From Bradyrhizobium sp. CB3481 (GTDB taxonomy: Bacteria > Pseudomonadota > Alphaproteobacteria > Rhizobiales > Xanthobacteraceae): a stretch of 64,000 nucleotides of DNA. Position 1 is the stretch's first letter. Every line of letters begins with the position of its first letter. The position numbers and the translations under genes are program-made. Below, piece after piece: positions 36,831 to 46,399 of the stretch. Location of the stretch: NCBI RefSeq assembly GCF_029714305.1, contig NZ_CP121647.1, positions 5,538,501 through 5,602,500 of the forward strand, read 5' to 3'. The notes beneath the pieces are model-generated. The model was not told the DNA's origin, did not search any database, and saw nothing but the letters and a program-made list of their open reading frames with translations.

Positions 36831-37151
36831 TCAGCCGAAGGATTTGCCGCAGGAGCAGCTCGACCTTGAGTTCGGATTTTCGAAGGTGAAGCCAGAGCCC
36901 TCCAGCGCCACCACAAAATCGACGGTCGTGCCGGCGAGTTGCTCGTGGCTGTTGTTGTCGACGAACAGTTTGACCCCGTCGTGCTCGATCACGGTGTCGT
37001 CAGGCTTCGGCTCGTCGGCCAAGCCCATCATGTATTTAAATCCGGCGCAGCCGCCGGCCTCAACCGTGATGCGCAGGCCGCTCGCCGGCTGTGCCGACGT
37101 TGAAATCGCGTGCTTGACCGCATTCACTGCGTTATTCGTCATCTTAATCAT
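36831..37151 (-). CDS. IscA/HesB-type Fe-S carrier
   Basis: The 106-residue protein has the A-type carrier fold with GLRITVEAGGCAGFKYMMGL and the paired C-terminal CSCGKSF, giving the three conserved cysteines. It is the first gene of the hesB-nfu-nifS-nifT-SIR2 unit, transcribed from a sigma54 promoter 40 bases upstream. Rhizobial literature uses names such as iscN/hesB for this gene; I leave the symbol open. Confidence 0.9.
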   Translation of the reverse strand: MIKMTNNAVNAVKHAISTSAQPASGLRITVEAGGCAGFKYMMGLADEPKPDDTVIEHDGVKLFVDNNSHEQLAGTTVDFVVALEGSGFTFENPNSRSSCSCGKSFG

Positions 37152-37190
37152 AACTCACACTTGCTTTGCCCACGTCGGTTGCATTCGAAT

Positions 37191-37373
37191 TGGCAAGTTG
37201 CATGCCAGCGCTCACGCGGTTGAAAACGCTCATCTTTTCGAGTCGCGCCTGTTGGCTTTGTGACGCGTGTCGGGTTTCTGACATGGGTCTTTGCGGATTG
37301 CCGCGCGCTTGCGCGTTTTTTCTCATGGTTTCCGCCAATGATGCGTAGCGCACGCAGCGGCAAACAACTTGCA
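37191..37373. promoter_or_regulatory. Divergent sigma54 promoters sharing one NifA site
   Basis: Minus strand TGGCATGCAACTTGCC (about 37192-37207) faces hesB. Plus strand CGGCAAACAACTTGCA (37358-37373; GG-N10-GC) faces the gene at 37433. Between them TGTCGGGTTTCTGACA (37268-37283) is an exact TGT-N10-ACA site. It sits 61 and 75 bases from the two promoters, so one NifA site may serve both. Confidence 0.8.
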
Positions 37374-37432
37374 TTGCGTGTCTCGCCGGCCGAGGTGTCC
37401 GGCGATTGTCTTAGATCGAGGAACTATTTTGC

Positions 37433-38023
37433 ATGGCTGCAATTGAGAACACCGCGCTCGGCCGGTTGGAGAAGGAGGCGCGCTTACTCAACGCCGTATT
37501 CAAGGGCGCGACCACCAGACCGGGCCGGTTCGGCTTTCGCGGCGATATCGCACTTAAATTTCACGCCCAGGTCGCGGACGAGAAACGGCCGCCCGACTAT
37601 TCGATCGAGCAGGTACTGACGATCGCCCAGGAAGGTGCAAACACCATTCCAGCCTTAGTAGGCTACCTGCACTCCTTCGCCTATCTCGCCGATGTTGCTA
37701 GGGTTTTTGACGGCGCGCTAAGTCCTGATGGCAGCTACTTCATTTTCTGCAACAACATAGACCTGTTGGCGAAATACCGAATTAAGCTCGGCGATATCAC
37801 CTTCCACGTGCTGCCGTGTGATCAATCCACCGTCTGGAAGGAGATGATGTACTTGGTCGGCCTCGACAAGAACGATATCAAGAGGCTCGATGCAGGTGGC
37901 AGGCTCGATTGCCTGCTCGAGGCTGCCCAGAATGTCGGCGCGTCGTTTGACGATATCTCTTACGAAGACGGGCTGAAGAGGATGGAGCCCGTGAAGAACC
38001 GCAACGCGAACCGGCCGGTCTGA
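37433..38023 (+). CDS. NifA-controlled protein of unknown function
   Basis: This 196-residue soluble protein is the only plus-strand gene in the nif block. It reads MAAIENTALGRLEKEARLLNAVF...GFRGDIALKFHAQV, then QVLTIAQEGANTIPALVGYLHSFAYLADVARVFDG and SYFIFCNNIDLLAKYRIKLGDITFHVL. There is no signal peptide or metal-binding cysteine array. A sigma54 element 60 bases upstream and the shared NifA site predict nitrogen-fixation-specific expression. I do not recognise the family. Confidence 0.7.
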   Translation: MAAIENTALGRLEKEARLLNAVFKGATTRPGRFGFRGDIALKFHAQVADEKRPPDYSIEQVLTIAQEGANTIPALVGYLHSFAYLADVARVFDGALSPDGSYFIFCNNIDLLAKYRIKLGDITFHVLPCDQSTVWKEMMYLVGLDKNDIKRLDAGGRLDCLLEAAQNVGASFDDISYEDGLKRMEPVKNRNANRPV

Positions 38024-38490
38024 GCGCGGCTTCAGCTTTGGCCCGACGCATCGTCCTCGAGGAGCCGCACGCCGGTGAAAGCAGATGTCCCCGTCCAACA
38101 CGTCAATGCATGCGCGGAAGCCCACGACCCTTGCTCAGGGCCCCCTCAGACTATCTTTTCGTATCTTGCAGCCGACGGACCGCTGCCTGCTACACGGCCT
38201 TGCGCCGGCAAGCTTCCGTCTTTGCGTGCTGACCAGGCACTGTTGCGGGCTCTTGGATCAGTGCGCTAAGGGTAGTATGCGCACCATATGGGGGTTAACC
38301 GCGTGCGACGGTGGTCAAGACACACTGGTCTGCGAAGAAGGCGCGCGAACATTGGATTGAGTGATCCTCCCTCCCTTCGTGGAGGGTGGGGCGCGGGGCC
38401 TCATCCGTAAGCGCAGCACATGGAAAGTCCCCTCCCCGGTGTTGGGTGTCGATCTCGCTTCCCTCCGTGGAGAGGTAGATAAAAGCCTCG
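38024..38490. other. Gap between convergent unknown gene and fdxB
   Basis: No convincing gene is seen. CCCTCC-CTTCGT-GGAGGG (38369-38386) is a 6-bp stem that might act in transcript ending between the two convergent units, but it lacks a T-run on either side. Confidence 0.4.
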
Positions 38491-38787
38491 CTAAGCCGCT
38501 TCCGCCGAGGCGGGCGCGTGAGTTTGGCAGTCGGTCGGACAGACTCGGGCACAGGCACCACAGCCGACGCAGGCGCCCTGGTCATCCATCACCATAACCT
38601 TCTTCTCGATCTCATCGTCGTCATCATCGAAATCGACAAGATCGCCCTCCTCGGTGATCCCTTTCAATGTCATTACGTTCCGACCGCAGACTTTGAAGCA
38701 GCGGCCACAGCCGATGCAGTGGTTGGCATCGATCGAGATCAGGTAATCCGGCGTCCAGTTGCGACCATCGCGCGTTTCAAATGACAT
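38491..38787 (-). CDS. fdxB: Nif-specific ferredoxin III FdxB
   Basis: The 98-residue ferredoxin has CIGCGRCFKVCGRNVM and CVGCGACARVCPTDC, with an acidic linker (DFDDDDDEIEKK) between the clusters, characteristic of the nif-linked ferredoxin III family. It is the last gene of the long nifD transcript. Its start at 38787 lies inside the 3' end of the preceding small gene (49-base overlap), which is unusually large. Confidence 0.92.
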   Translation of the reverse strand: MSFETRDGRNWTPDYLISIDANHCIGCGRCFKVCGRNVMTLKGITEEGDLVDFDDDDDEIEKKVMVMDDQGACVGCGACARVCPTDCQTHAPASAEAA

Positions 38788-38996
38788 TCTTGGTTCCCTT
38801 CTTTTTCCAGCGCCTTCAGATCCTCGCGCTTCCGCTCGAGTTCGGCAAAGGCATCGTGCGCCTTCTGCGCCACCGCCATAATCGAAGTCCAGTTGACGGG
38901 CAATTCCTCGGAAAGGTCGTGCAGATCCATCTTGGCCTGCGTGGCCTTAGCCGACAGCTTTTTCATTTCTGCTTTCAGCGTCTCAAGATCGCTCAT
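38739..38996 (-). CDS. CCE_0567-family (DUF683) small metal-binding protein
   Basis: The 85-residue helical protein (SDLETLKAEMKKLSAKATQAKMDLHDLSEELPVNWTSIMAVA...AFAELERKREDLKALE) belongs to the small two-helix CCE_0567 group found beside nifX and fdxB. The family usually ends near LKALEKEGN; here the frame runs 17 residues further, over the fdxB start. An indel close to the stop could explain the overlap. Role is unknown, possibly iron binding. Confidence 0.8.
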   Translation of the reverse strand: MSDLETLKAEMKKLSAKATQAKMDLHDLSEELPVNWTSIMAVAQKAHDAFAELERKREDLKALEKEGNQECHLKRAMVATGRRIT

Positions 38997-39006
38997 GAGC
39001 TGCTCC

Positions 39007-39480
39007 TCAATAGTTTGCCAGGGAGGGAAATTTCCGGATCATGTTGATGCCGCTTCTGACATATTTGCCACCCGCGGCAGCCAGCTTTGACAGATCGTCG
39101 AAGCCGAAGCGATGCACATCGCGCAGCTGCTTGTTTATTACGATCAGCCGGCCTCCGATCAGTACCATGCGGCCAAAGCCTTCATGGTGCATCTTCAGCA
39201 TCGGCTGAATCATGACACCCGTCGCCTTCTCGATCGACAGCGCAACTGCATCGAAGAACAGCTCCAGTCGCCAGATCGTATCCGGATCGGGATCGCCGAC
39301 GACCGGCAACGCGCGCCGCTTCTCTTTGTCGAGTATGTAGGGATCGAGCAGATCGAGATCGCTCTTGCCATCCCAGGTGCCATACATATCCTGAGCGCGC
39401 CAGATCTTGACCAGCTCTTTGACGAACGGCGCATCGAGAGCGACGCTCTTTGCTTGCAGTATTTCTACTGTCGCGGTCAT
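39007..39480 (-). CDS. NifX-associated protein (DUF269)
   Basis: The 157-residue protein has the DUF269 hallmarks: [48 protein letters not shown] and [29 protein letters not shown]. The family travels with nifX in nearly all alpha-proteobacterial nif clusters and is thought to take part in cofactor handling. Intact, 7 bases after nifX. Confidence 0.92.
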   Translation of the reverse strand: MTATVEILQAKSVALDAPFVKELVKIWRAQDMYGTWDGKSDLDLLDPYILDKEKRRALPVVGDPDPDTIWRLELFFDAVALSIEKATGVMIQPMLKMHHEGFGRMVLIGGRLIVINKQLRDVHRFGFDDLSKLAAAGGKYVRSGINMIRKFPSLANY

Positions 39481-39487
39481 GTCGTCC

Positions 39488-39883
39488 TCATTTTTCGAAA
39501 TCGAACGTGCGCTCCTGGCCCTTTGCCAGCGCCTTGCGCAGCCAGGGAGGCGGCGTACCCTTCAGCACGCTCTGCAGTTTTTCGAGTAGCGCCAGGATGT
39601 TCTCGGGCTTATTCACCTTGATCGGATGTACTTTGTTTGCCACCACCCGCGCAGCGGCGGATCCGCCGATGGCAACGACGTAGAGGATGGCGCAATCCTT
39701 GATCGCCTCGAGCTTGGGCGCAAGCTTGTCCTCGTTGCCGTCTTCCTTGAGATCTCCGTCGAATTGGAACGCTTTCAGAAATACGTGCCCATCTGGCCCA
39801 ACGTCATAGATGGCAATGTTCTTGGCCCAGCCGAAATGCGCATCGACGCGCTTGAAGTCCTGGGTAGCGAATGCGACTTTCAT
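39488..39883 (-). CDS. nifX: FeMo-cofactor carrier NifX
   Basis: NifX binds NifB-co and the VK-cluster during cofactor synthesis. The sequence [28 protein letters not shown] starts the conserved NifX/NafY fold and [19 protein letters not shown] continues it. ATG 39883 was chosen because it matches the family start and overlaps the ancestral nifN stop as ATGA; the eight extra residues of the longer frame belong to shifted nifN sequence. Confidence 0.93.
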   Translation of the reverse strand: MKVAFATQDFKRVDAHFGWAKNIAIYDVGPDGHVFLKAFQFDGDLKEDGNEDKLAPKLEAIKDCAILYVVAIGGSAAARVVANKVHPIKVNKPENILALLEKLQSVLKGTPPPWLRKALAKGQERTFDFEK

Positions 39884-41285
39884 GCGATGACCTCTCTGTT
39901 GGGCCAATAAAGCTGCGGAGGCCAGACCTGCAGGCTGGCGTCGGTGATCGCCAGGTATCCGGCGTCGGCTGGTGATTTTCCTCGCGGTCAGCGACGATGA
40001 GATTGGCGATATCGAAGATCAGATCTCGCGTGCCGCGATAACCGACGCATAGCTGGTGCCCAGCGCCTATTCGATCGAACATCGGAAATCCCGCGCGATA
40101 GAACGGAATGTTTAGCCGTGCGGCGGCCTGTCGGCCATGCGAATGGGTGATCAGAAGATCGCATGCGCACGCCTTGGCGAGTTCCTCCAGATCTTCGAGA
40201 TCGCCGATCAGCACCTCCTTCGCCTTAACGCGCTGCAGTACCGGCGACTGCGTCGTCGTCACGGCCGCGGTGACCTGCGCGCCCATCTCGTGCAGCATGC
40301 TGGAGATATCGAACAACAGATCGGGCTCCGCCCCGATCGCGAGCCTCCGGCCGGCAATGTGGAAATGCGCATCCAGCATGGCGTCGGCGAGTTGGCCCCG
40401 CTGCCGGCGGTATTTTGATGGTATTGGGCGCCCGCTGATGTCGCTCAGGAACGCCATGAATTGATCGTTGGGGATAAGTCCACATAGCCGCTCGAACAGA
40501 CGGAACGGCACTCCGGCCTTAGCCTTCATGGTTTCCGCAGCCCGTCGCATCTGCGCACCGATGGCAATGGTCCAGCCGGCCAGGCCCATGCTCGCCACTT
40601 CATCCACCCCGATGCCGCCGATGGTCATTGGTGTGAACTCGTTGGGGATATGCCCGTCCAGCGATCCCGCTAGATCAGGCAGGAAGGATGGCTTCAGGCC
40701 AAAATCCTCCAGAATGGTCCTGAGTTCGTCTAGATCTCCCGGCGTCAAGTGACATCCGGGTAGGACATTCACCCGCGCGCGATCGCGCTTAGCCTCGGCC
40801 GGCGGCGCCTCCACTAGCACCTCGACCATGCGCGCTACCGTCTTTTCCCAGCCGTCCTGGAATGCATCCTTGAAATCCGGCGTCGAGACATAGACCAGAG
40901 GAAACTTGGCGAGCTGAGGATGTCTCTCGCGGACCAGCTTGATGTAGGCGTCAACATCATCGCCGTTGGTTTCGGTCACCCCGGTCGAGCAGATTCCGAT
41001 AATCTCCGGGTTCGTCCGATTGTAGATGTTGAGTATAGACTGCTCGACATTTTCATAGCCGCCGAGCACGATTGCCACCTCACTCATCGCAGTGCTCTGC
41101 AGCGGCACCGCCTCTTTGAAATGCCGGACGAACAGCGTCAGCCCGAAGGATGTGCAGCCTTGAGCGCCGTGCAGAATCGGCATCGCACCACGGAGCCCTA
41201 AGAAGGCGAATGCGCCGCCGATCGGCTGACTCATCTTCAGCGGATTGACCGCACAGGCCTTCTTCGGCGTGGTGACGATGGCCAT
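39880..41285 (-). CDS. nifN: FeMo-cofactor scaffold subunit NifN, frameshifted at the C-terminus
   Basis: The protein is clear NifN: CAVNPLKMSQPIGGAFAFLGL, LHGAQGCTSFGL, ICSTGVTETNGDD and PGCHLTPGDLDELR. With NifE it forms the scaffold on which FeMo-cofactor matures. After IVADREENHQ the present frame runs 44 odd residues into nifX (to 39804). In the -1-related frame the expected end ADAGYLAITDASLQVWPPQL is followed by a TGA that overlaps nifX ATG. One missing A in the A4 run (complement of 39976-39979) explains it. It could be a real mutation or a homopolymer error; most of the protein is unaffected. Confidence 0.9.
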
Positions 41286-41294
41286 GACGCCGTC

Positions 41295-42968
41295 CTATTC
41301 CGCGGCCTGCTGCATGGCAGGCGGCAAAGAGAGCGGCATGGCCACCAGGATGTCTTCGATCCGCCTCTTGCAGCAGCCACCGACCGCGTCGGTGTGCTGT
41401 CTGACCGCCTCGACGCTGGTCAGGCCATGCGAACGGATCGCATCCTCGATCGTCCCGAGATCGACTGCCTTGCACAGGCAGATCTTCTTCGCCCGGCGTG
41501 TCGTCTCGGCGAGTGCGTGATCGGCAGCGATCTCGCCGGCTTGTGTGTGCGTCTGCGCAATGGCCTTGAGCTGCCAATGATTGGCTGTATCGTCCCACGG
41601 CGCCGAGCGGCGCAGTTGCTCCCACATCGGATTGAACAGCGCTTTATCGATCTCCTCGACCAGTTTCACCATCCCGACGTAGCCCAGGTAGGCGTGATAG
41701 CGCTCCTGGTTGATGTCGAGCCAAGGCATCGCCGCCTTGAGCGCGACAAATTGCGACTTTCCACCCGAGAGCATGATATCCGCTTTCGCGTCCTTCATTA
41801 TCTTGTACATTTCACGCGGCCTCATGTCCTCGATTATGTGGGCGTCCTGGCCCATCAGCTCCTTGATCCGTTCCTTATCCTCCTTGGTGGATTTCTTGAC
41901 GCTGGTGCCGATCAGCTTGAGCCCCGCCTCCTGCAGCGCCGCCACAACGGACCAGGATTTGACACCGCCGGTGATCAGCAACGCCCGCTTCCCCGCAAGG
42001 CGAAGCTTATAGGGTTCGATCGCGCCCCAGGCCCGCGCCTCCTCGCGCGCGATCACCGCCTCCGTGCGCTCGATCAAATCTTCCGGAGCGCCGCGTTCGA
42101 CCAAAAGTCGCGCAATCTCGCGCAGTGAACCGCTAGAGTCCTGGATTCCGTAAAACGAGCCTTCGAAGAACGGGATGCCGTAACGCTCCTCCATCTTGCG
42201 CGCAACATTGATCATCGCTTTCGAACACACCATCATGGCAGCGCGTGCCCGGTGCGACGAGGCGACTTCGCGATATTTGCCGTCCCCCGAGATGCAGGAG
42301 AGGATGCGGATGCCAAGCTCGTCGAACAGAGGCTTGATCTGCCAAAGCTCGCCCGACAGATTGTATTCACCGATCAGGTTGATGTCGTAAGGCGTGGTGT
42401 AGTCCGGCTCTTCGGTGCCGATGACGTGCTCAAGCAAGGCTTCGCCGGCAAGCTTGCAGCCCAGGTTTTTCGGACCTACGAAGCCGGGCGAATTGACCGG
42501 AATAACCGGCTTGCCGAACTCCTGCGAAGCCGCCTTGCAGACCACGTTGATATCGTCGCCGATCATGGCCGGAATGCAGGTCTGATAGACGAAGATCGCC
42601 GGCGGATTGTACTTCTCTAAGATCTCCCTGATTGCCTTGTAAAGCCGCTTCTCGCCGCCAAACACGATATCAGTTTCGTTCATGTCAGTGGTGAATCCCG
42701 TGCGCCAGATGCTCGCACCGGATGAAGCTGCGCCGCGGTTGTCCCAAGAATTACCCTCACAGGCGATCGGGCCGTGCACCAGATGGGCAACATCGGTAAA
42801 AGGCTGCAGCGCGATCTTGGCACCGTCGAAGGCGCAGCCGCCCGCGGCAGCGCCCGGCTGCAGCTGCTTTGTGCAGCCCTTCTTGCGCTCGGCCTCCAGC
42901 TTGTTGGCGTTCTTTGCGCAGCCCGGCTCGTTGAAGACATCCTGAATGGTAGCCGAAAGCGAACTCAT
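41295..42968 (-). CDS. nifE: FeMo-cofactor scaffold subunit NifE with a [2Fe-2S] C-terminal extension
   Basis: The 557-residue NifE keeps the cluster-ligand regions GGCAFDGAKIAL, GPIACEGNSWDNR and YQTCIPAMIGDD. Beyond about residue 500 it adds a BFD-like [2Fe-2S] domain with CLCKAVDLGTIEDAI and GGCCKRRIEDIL. NifE pairs with NifN as assembly scaffold; the extra domain, seen in several rhizobia, may bring an electron or Fe-S function. ATG 42968 has a GGAATAG-type site. It is 106 bases after nifK and 9 before nifN. Confidence 0.96.
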   Translation of the reverse strand: MSSLSATIQDVFNEPGCAKNANKLEAERKKGCTKQLQPGAAAGGCAFDGAKIALQPFTDVAHLVHGPIACEGNSWDNRGAASSGASIWRTGFTTDMNETDIVFGGEKRLYKAIREILEKYNPPAIFVYQTCIPAMIGDDINVVCKAASQEFGKPVIPVNSPGFVGPKNLGCKLAGEALLEHVIGTEEPDYTTPYDINLIGEYNLSGELWQIKPLFDELGIRILSCISGDGKYREVASSHRARAAMMVCSKAMINVARKMEERYGIPFFEGSFYGIQDSSGSLREIARLLVERGAPEDLIERTEAVIAREEARAWGAIEPYKLRLAGKRALLITGGVKSWSVVAALQEAGLKLIGTSVKKSTKEDKERIKELMGQDAHIIEDMRPREMYKIMKDAKADIMLSGGKSQFVALKAAMPWLDINQERYHAYLGYVGMVKLVEEIDKALFNPMWEQLRRSAPWDDTANHWQLKAIAQTHTQAGEIAADHALAETTRRAKKICLCKAVDLGTIEDAIRSHGLTSVEAVRQHTDAVGGCCKRRIEDILVAMPLSLPPAMQQAAE

Positions 42969-43074
42969 GTCTATTCCCAGAATGGAGGTTTTCGTGCGCA
43001 GCTACGCCCTTCATTCGCCGGGCCCCATCGCCTGGTGAGGGTTTCGTTCTACGGCGACGGGGGTGCCGCCGTTA

Positions 43075-44634
43075 TCAACGAATGATGTCGAAGCTGTAGT
43101 CGGTCTTGCCGGCAACGTTGGTCTTCTTGTCCATCTCGTCGAAAATCTTATCGAGAATCTTCACCAGCACGTTCATGCCGCCCTGATAGCCCCATACTGG
43201 ATAGCGGTGATGGTGATGCCGGTCAAAAATCGGGAAGCCGATTCGGATCAGCGGCGTGCCAGTATCGCGCTCCAGATACTTGCCGTAGGTGTTTCCGATC
43301 AGGAAATCGACCGGTTCAGTGAACAGCAACGAGCGCATGTGCCAGAGGTCTCGCCCCGGATAGGCATGGCAGTTCTGCCCAAACGACGAGCCCGCAAACA
43401 GCGCCTGGATTTTCTCCTCCCAGGCCTTGTTGCCGTTGGTGGCGAGCACATGGGTCGGTTCCGCGCCGAGTTCGAGCAGGAAGCCAGCTAGCCCATAGCA
43501 GAGATCTGGATCGCCATAGATTGCGAATTTCTTGCCATGGATATGCGTGCTCGAATCAGCCATTGCGTCGACCAGGCGGCCGCGCTCTCGCGCCAGTTGC
43601 TCCGGGATATCCTTGCCGCTGATGCGCGACAACGCCATCAGGAACTCATCTGTTGCGGACACGCCAACCGGATGGTTGAAAGCCACGACCTCGTGGCCAT
43701 GATCGGCGATGAACGGGAGTGTCTTTTCCGTGCACCACTGCTGCATCGAGATTGTCGCCTTGGCGTGAACCGCGTTCGCGGCGTCTTCCAGCGTAGTGCC
43801 GCCGTCATACATCCGGAACTCGCCGTCGTTCGGCGTATCGAAGACATCGGAATTGTCCGCGAGAATGGTGTAATGGATGCCCATCAGTTCGAAGATGCGC
43901 TTGATTTCGCGGAGATTGCCGACGGTATAGCCGTCAAAGCCGCCGATGAAGTTGATCTTCTCGTTGGGTGCACGCTCAACTTTGGGCACTGTTCCGGCCT
44001 TGCCGTCCCAGAAATGCTCCAGGATACCCTTGAGCGCATTGTCATAACCGGTAACGTGGCTGCCCACAAAGGCTGGCGTGTGCGCGAACGGCACGTCGAA
44101 CTCCGCCGGAACCGAGCCTTTTTCCTTGGATGTTTTGATGAAGGCGTTGAGGTCGTCACCGATCACCTCTGCCATGCAGGTGGTGGAGACGGCGATCATC
44201 CTGGGCTTGTACATGTTGTAGCTGTTGGCGAGGCCGTCGATCATGTTGTTCAGGCCGCCGAATACCGCAGCATCTTCCGTCATCGACGAAGAGACGCAGG
44301 AGCTCGGCTCCTTGAAGTGCCGCGACAGATGGCTGCGGTAATAGGCCACGCAGCCCTGCGAGCCGTGTACGAAGGGCAGCGTGCCCTCGAAGCCAACGGA
44401 GGCGAACACCGCGCCGAGCGGCTGGCAGGCCTTGGCCGGGTTCACAGTCAGCGATTCGCGCGCAAAGTTCTTTTCGCGATATTCGGGCGTCTTCGCCCAT
44501 TCGCGGATGCGTTCGACCTCCGCAGGATCGCGGGCGTTTTCGAACATCTTTTTCTTATTGACCAGCATCTGCTGGTATTCCGAACCGCGGAAAAGCTCGA
44601 AGTGATCGAGCACGTGTTCTGCATTCTGCGCCAT
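43075..44634 (-). CDS. nifK: Nitrogenase MoFe protein beta subunit NifK
   Basis: The 519-residue beta subunit has P-cluster ligands in [24 protein letters not shown] and [12 protein letters not shown]. The [23 protein letters not shown] block and the C-terminal YSFDIIR are also typical. With NifD it forms the tetramer that reduces N2. AAGGGA precedes ATG 44634, 69 bases after nifD. The frame is intact. Confidence 0.98.
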   Translation of the reverse strand: MAQNAEHVLDHFELFRGSEYQQMLVNKKKMFENARDPAEVERIREWAKTPEYREKNFARESLTVNPAKACQPLGAVFASVGFEGTLPFVHGSQGCVAYYRSHLSRHFKEPSSCVSSSMTEDAAVFGGLNNMIDGLANSYNMYKPRMIAVSTTCMAEVIGDDLNAFIKTSKEKGSVPAEFDVPFAHTPAFVGSHVTGYDNALKGILEHFWDGKAGTVPKVERAPNEKINFIGGFDGYTVGNLREIKRIFELMGIHYTILADNSDVFDTPNDGEFRMYDGGTTLEDAANAVHAKATISMQQWCTEKTLPFIADHGHEVVAFNHPVGVSATDEFLMALSRISGKDIPEQLARERGRLVDAMADSSTHIHGKKFAIYGDPDLCYGLAGFLLELGAEPTHVLATNGNKAWEEKIQALFAGSSFGQNCHAYPGRDLWHMRSLLFTEPVDFLIGNTYGKYLERDTGTPLIRIGFPIFDRHHHHRYPVWGYQGGMNVLVKILDKIFDEMDKKTNVAGKTDYSFDIIR

Positions 44635-44703
44635 GGAGTCCCTTTCGAAAAATTAGTGATCAATGTCAGGTCCGGCTATCACGCGGAGAGCCGGACAGGC
44701 AGG

Positions 44704-46197
44704 TCATTCCGCAGCCAGAAGCTTCGGCTTGGCTACGTCCTTCCAAGGCGCCTTGGTGTTCTTCCAGATCGGTGAGTTGATGGCCATGTCCATGTCGCGC
44801 GCGAAGATCGCAAACCCATCATAGCCGTGATACGGACCCGAATAGTCCCAGGAGTGCATCTGCCGGAACGGCACACCCATCTTCTGGAACACGTATTTTT
44901 CCTTGATGCCGGAGCCGACCAGGTCGGGCTGCATCTTCTCGACGAACTGCTCGAATTCATATCCGGTGACGTCGTCATAGATCAGCGTGCCGTCTTTCAC
45001 ATAATGCTGGGCGGTGCGCTGATAGTCGTCATTGTGGCCGAACTCGTAGCCGGTGCCCACCACCTCCATGCCGAGGTCCTCATAAGCACCGATCACATGA
45101 CGCGGACGAAGACCACCGACGAACAGCATGACGGTCTTGCCTTCCAAGCGCGGGCGATATTTTGCGATGACCGCGTCTACCAGCGGCTGATATTTTGCAA
45201 TCACCCGCTCGGCGCCCTCCTTGATGTTGTCATCGAAATAGCCGGCGATTTTGCGCAGCGATTCCGCGATCTTAGAGGGCCCGAAGAAGTTATATTCGCA
45301 CCACGGAATGCCATACTTCTCCTCCATGTGGCGCGAGATGTAGTTCATCGACCGATAGCAGTGCAGCACATTGAGCTTCGCCTTCGGCGTTGCCTCGAGC
45401 TCGGCCAGAGAGCCGTCGCCGGACCACTGCGCGATCACGCGCAGGCCCATTTCCTCGAGTAGGATCCGGGACGACCAGGCGTCACCGCCAATATTATAGT
45501 CCCCGATGATCGCGACATCGTAGGGCGTCGACTCAAATTTCGACTTGCCGTCGGGCGTGCTCTTGTCGAATACCCAGTCCCGCACAGCGTCGTTCGCAAT
45601 GTGATGCCCGAGCGATTGCGACACACCACGAAACCCCTCACATCGGACCGGTACGATAGTCTTACCGCCATATTCCTTTGACTTCACCCTGGACACCGCC
45701 TCGATATCGTCGCCGATCAGACCGATCGGGCACTCCGATTGGATGGTGATGCCGTTGTTGAGCGGGAACAGCTCCTGGATCTCGTCGATGATCTTGGCTA
45801 GCTTCTTGTCGCCCCCGAACACGATGTCCTTTTCCTGGAAATCGGAGGTGAACTGCAGCGTCACGAAGGTATCGATGCCCGTTGTGCCGACGTAATAGTT
45901 GCGCCGCGAGCCCCACGAGTACTGGCCGCAGCCGACCGGACCATGGCTGATGTGGATCATGTCTTTGATCGGTCCCCAGACCACGCCCTTCGAGCCCGCA
46001 TAAGCGCAGCCACGGATCGTCATCACGCCGGGGATGGATTTTAGGTTGGACTTGACCCCACAATCGGACCTGCCTTCCTCATGCACATTGAGGTGCTTGG
46101 CGCGCCTCTTCGCGGTCTTCTCGGGATAGACCTTCAGCACTTCCTCAATAAGCTTCTTATTGCGGGCTTTGACACTCTCCGTCCTGGCGAGACTCAT
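44704..46197 (-). CDS. nifD: Nitrogenase MoFe protein alpha subunit NifD
   Basis: The 497-residue alpha subunit is complete. P-cluster cysteines lie in [28 protein letters not shown] and [11 protein letters not shown]. The FeMo-cofactor ligands are the Cys in [13 protein letters not shown] and the His in [16 protein letters not shown]. It heads the operon nifD-K-E-N-X-DUF269-CCE_0567-fdxB. Start 46197 has AAGGAT upstream. Control is by the sigma54 promoter and two NifA sites upstream. Confidence 0.98.
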   Translation of the reverse strand: MSLARTESVKARNKKLIEEVLKVYPEKTAKRRAKHLNVHEEGRSDCGVKSNLKSIPGVMTIRGCAYAGSKGVVWGPIKDMIHISHGPVGCGQYSWGSRRNYYVGTTGIDTFVTLQFTSDFQEKDIVFGGDKKLAKIIDEIQELFPLNNGITIQSECPIGLIGDDIEAVSRVKSKEYGGKTIVPVRCEGFRGVSQSLGHHIANDAVRDWVFDKSTPDGKSKFESTPYDVAIIGDYNIGGDAWSSRILLEEMGLRVIAQWSGDGSLAELEATPKAKLNVLHCYRSMNYISRHMEEKYGIPWCEYNFFGPSKIAESLRKIAGYFDDNIKEGAERVIAKYQPLVDAVIAKYRPRLEGKTVMLFVGGLRPRHVIGAYEDLGMEVVGTGYEFGHNDDYQRTAQHYVKDGTLIYDDVTGYEFEQFVEKMQPDLVGSGIKEKYVFQKMGVPFRQMHSWDYSGPYHGYDGFAIFARDMDMAINSPIWKNTKAPWKDVAKPKLLAAE

Positions 46198-46251
46198 GCT
46201 GATATCCTTCGAAGGTTTCCTGTTGCGATGACGGCTCTAGGGCAAGGGTTT

Positions 46252-46267
46252 TGCAACGAACGTGCCA
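46252..46267 (-). promoter_or_regulatory. Sigma54 promoter of nifD
   Basis: On the minus strand TGGCACGTTCGTTGCA is a perfect -24/-12 element, giving a leader of roughly 45 bases before nifD. Confidence 0.92.
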
Positions 46268-46334
46268 CCAGGCCTGAGCGCAAAAATCAGCACATTTGGA
46301 AGTAGATAGCGCTTGCGCGCGGCGATATGGCTGT

Positions 46335-46399
46335 TGTCCCAAACCCGACATCTGAGATGTCTAAAGACGTTCTCGTTTGTTCCTGTTCAAAACAAAACA
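46335..46399. promoter_or_regulatory. Two NifA activator sites for nifD
   Basis: TGTCCCAAACCCGACA (46335-46350) and TGTTCAAAACAAAACA (46384-46399) fit TGT-N10-ACA exactly, at about 68 and 117 bases upstream of the promoter. Confidence 0.85.

Noticed and set aside
36521..36916. Longer start for the Nfu gene
   Set aside because: The added 35 residues are the reverse reading of hesB 3' sequence; ATG 36811 fits the family and spacing.
38369..38386. Rho-independent terminator for fdxB
   Set aside because: Stem present, but no T-run on either side.
41394..42128. 244-codon plus-strand open frame in nifE
   Set aside because: Shadow of nifE.
43537..44775. 412-codon plus-strand open frame across nifK
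   Set aside because: High-GC shadow of nifK; composition rich in Arg/His with no motif.
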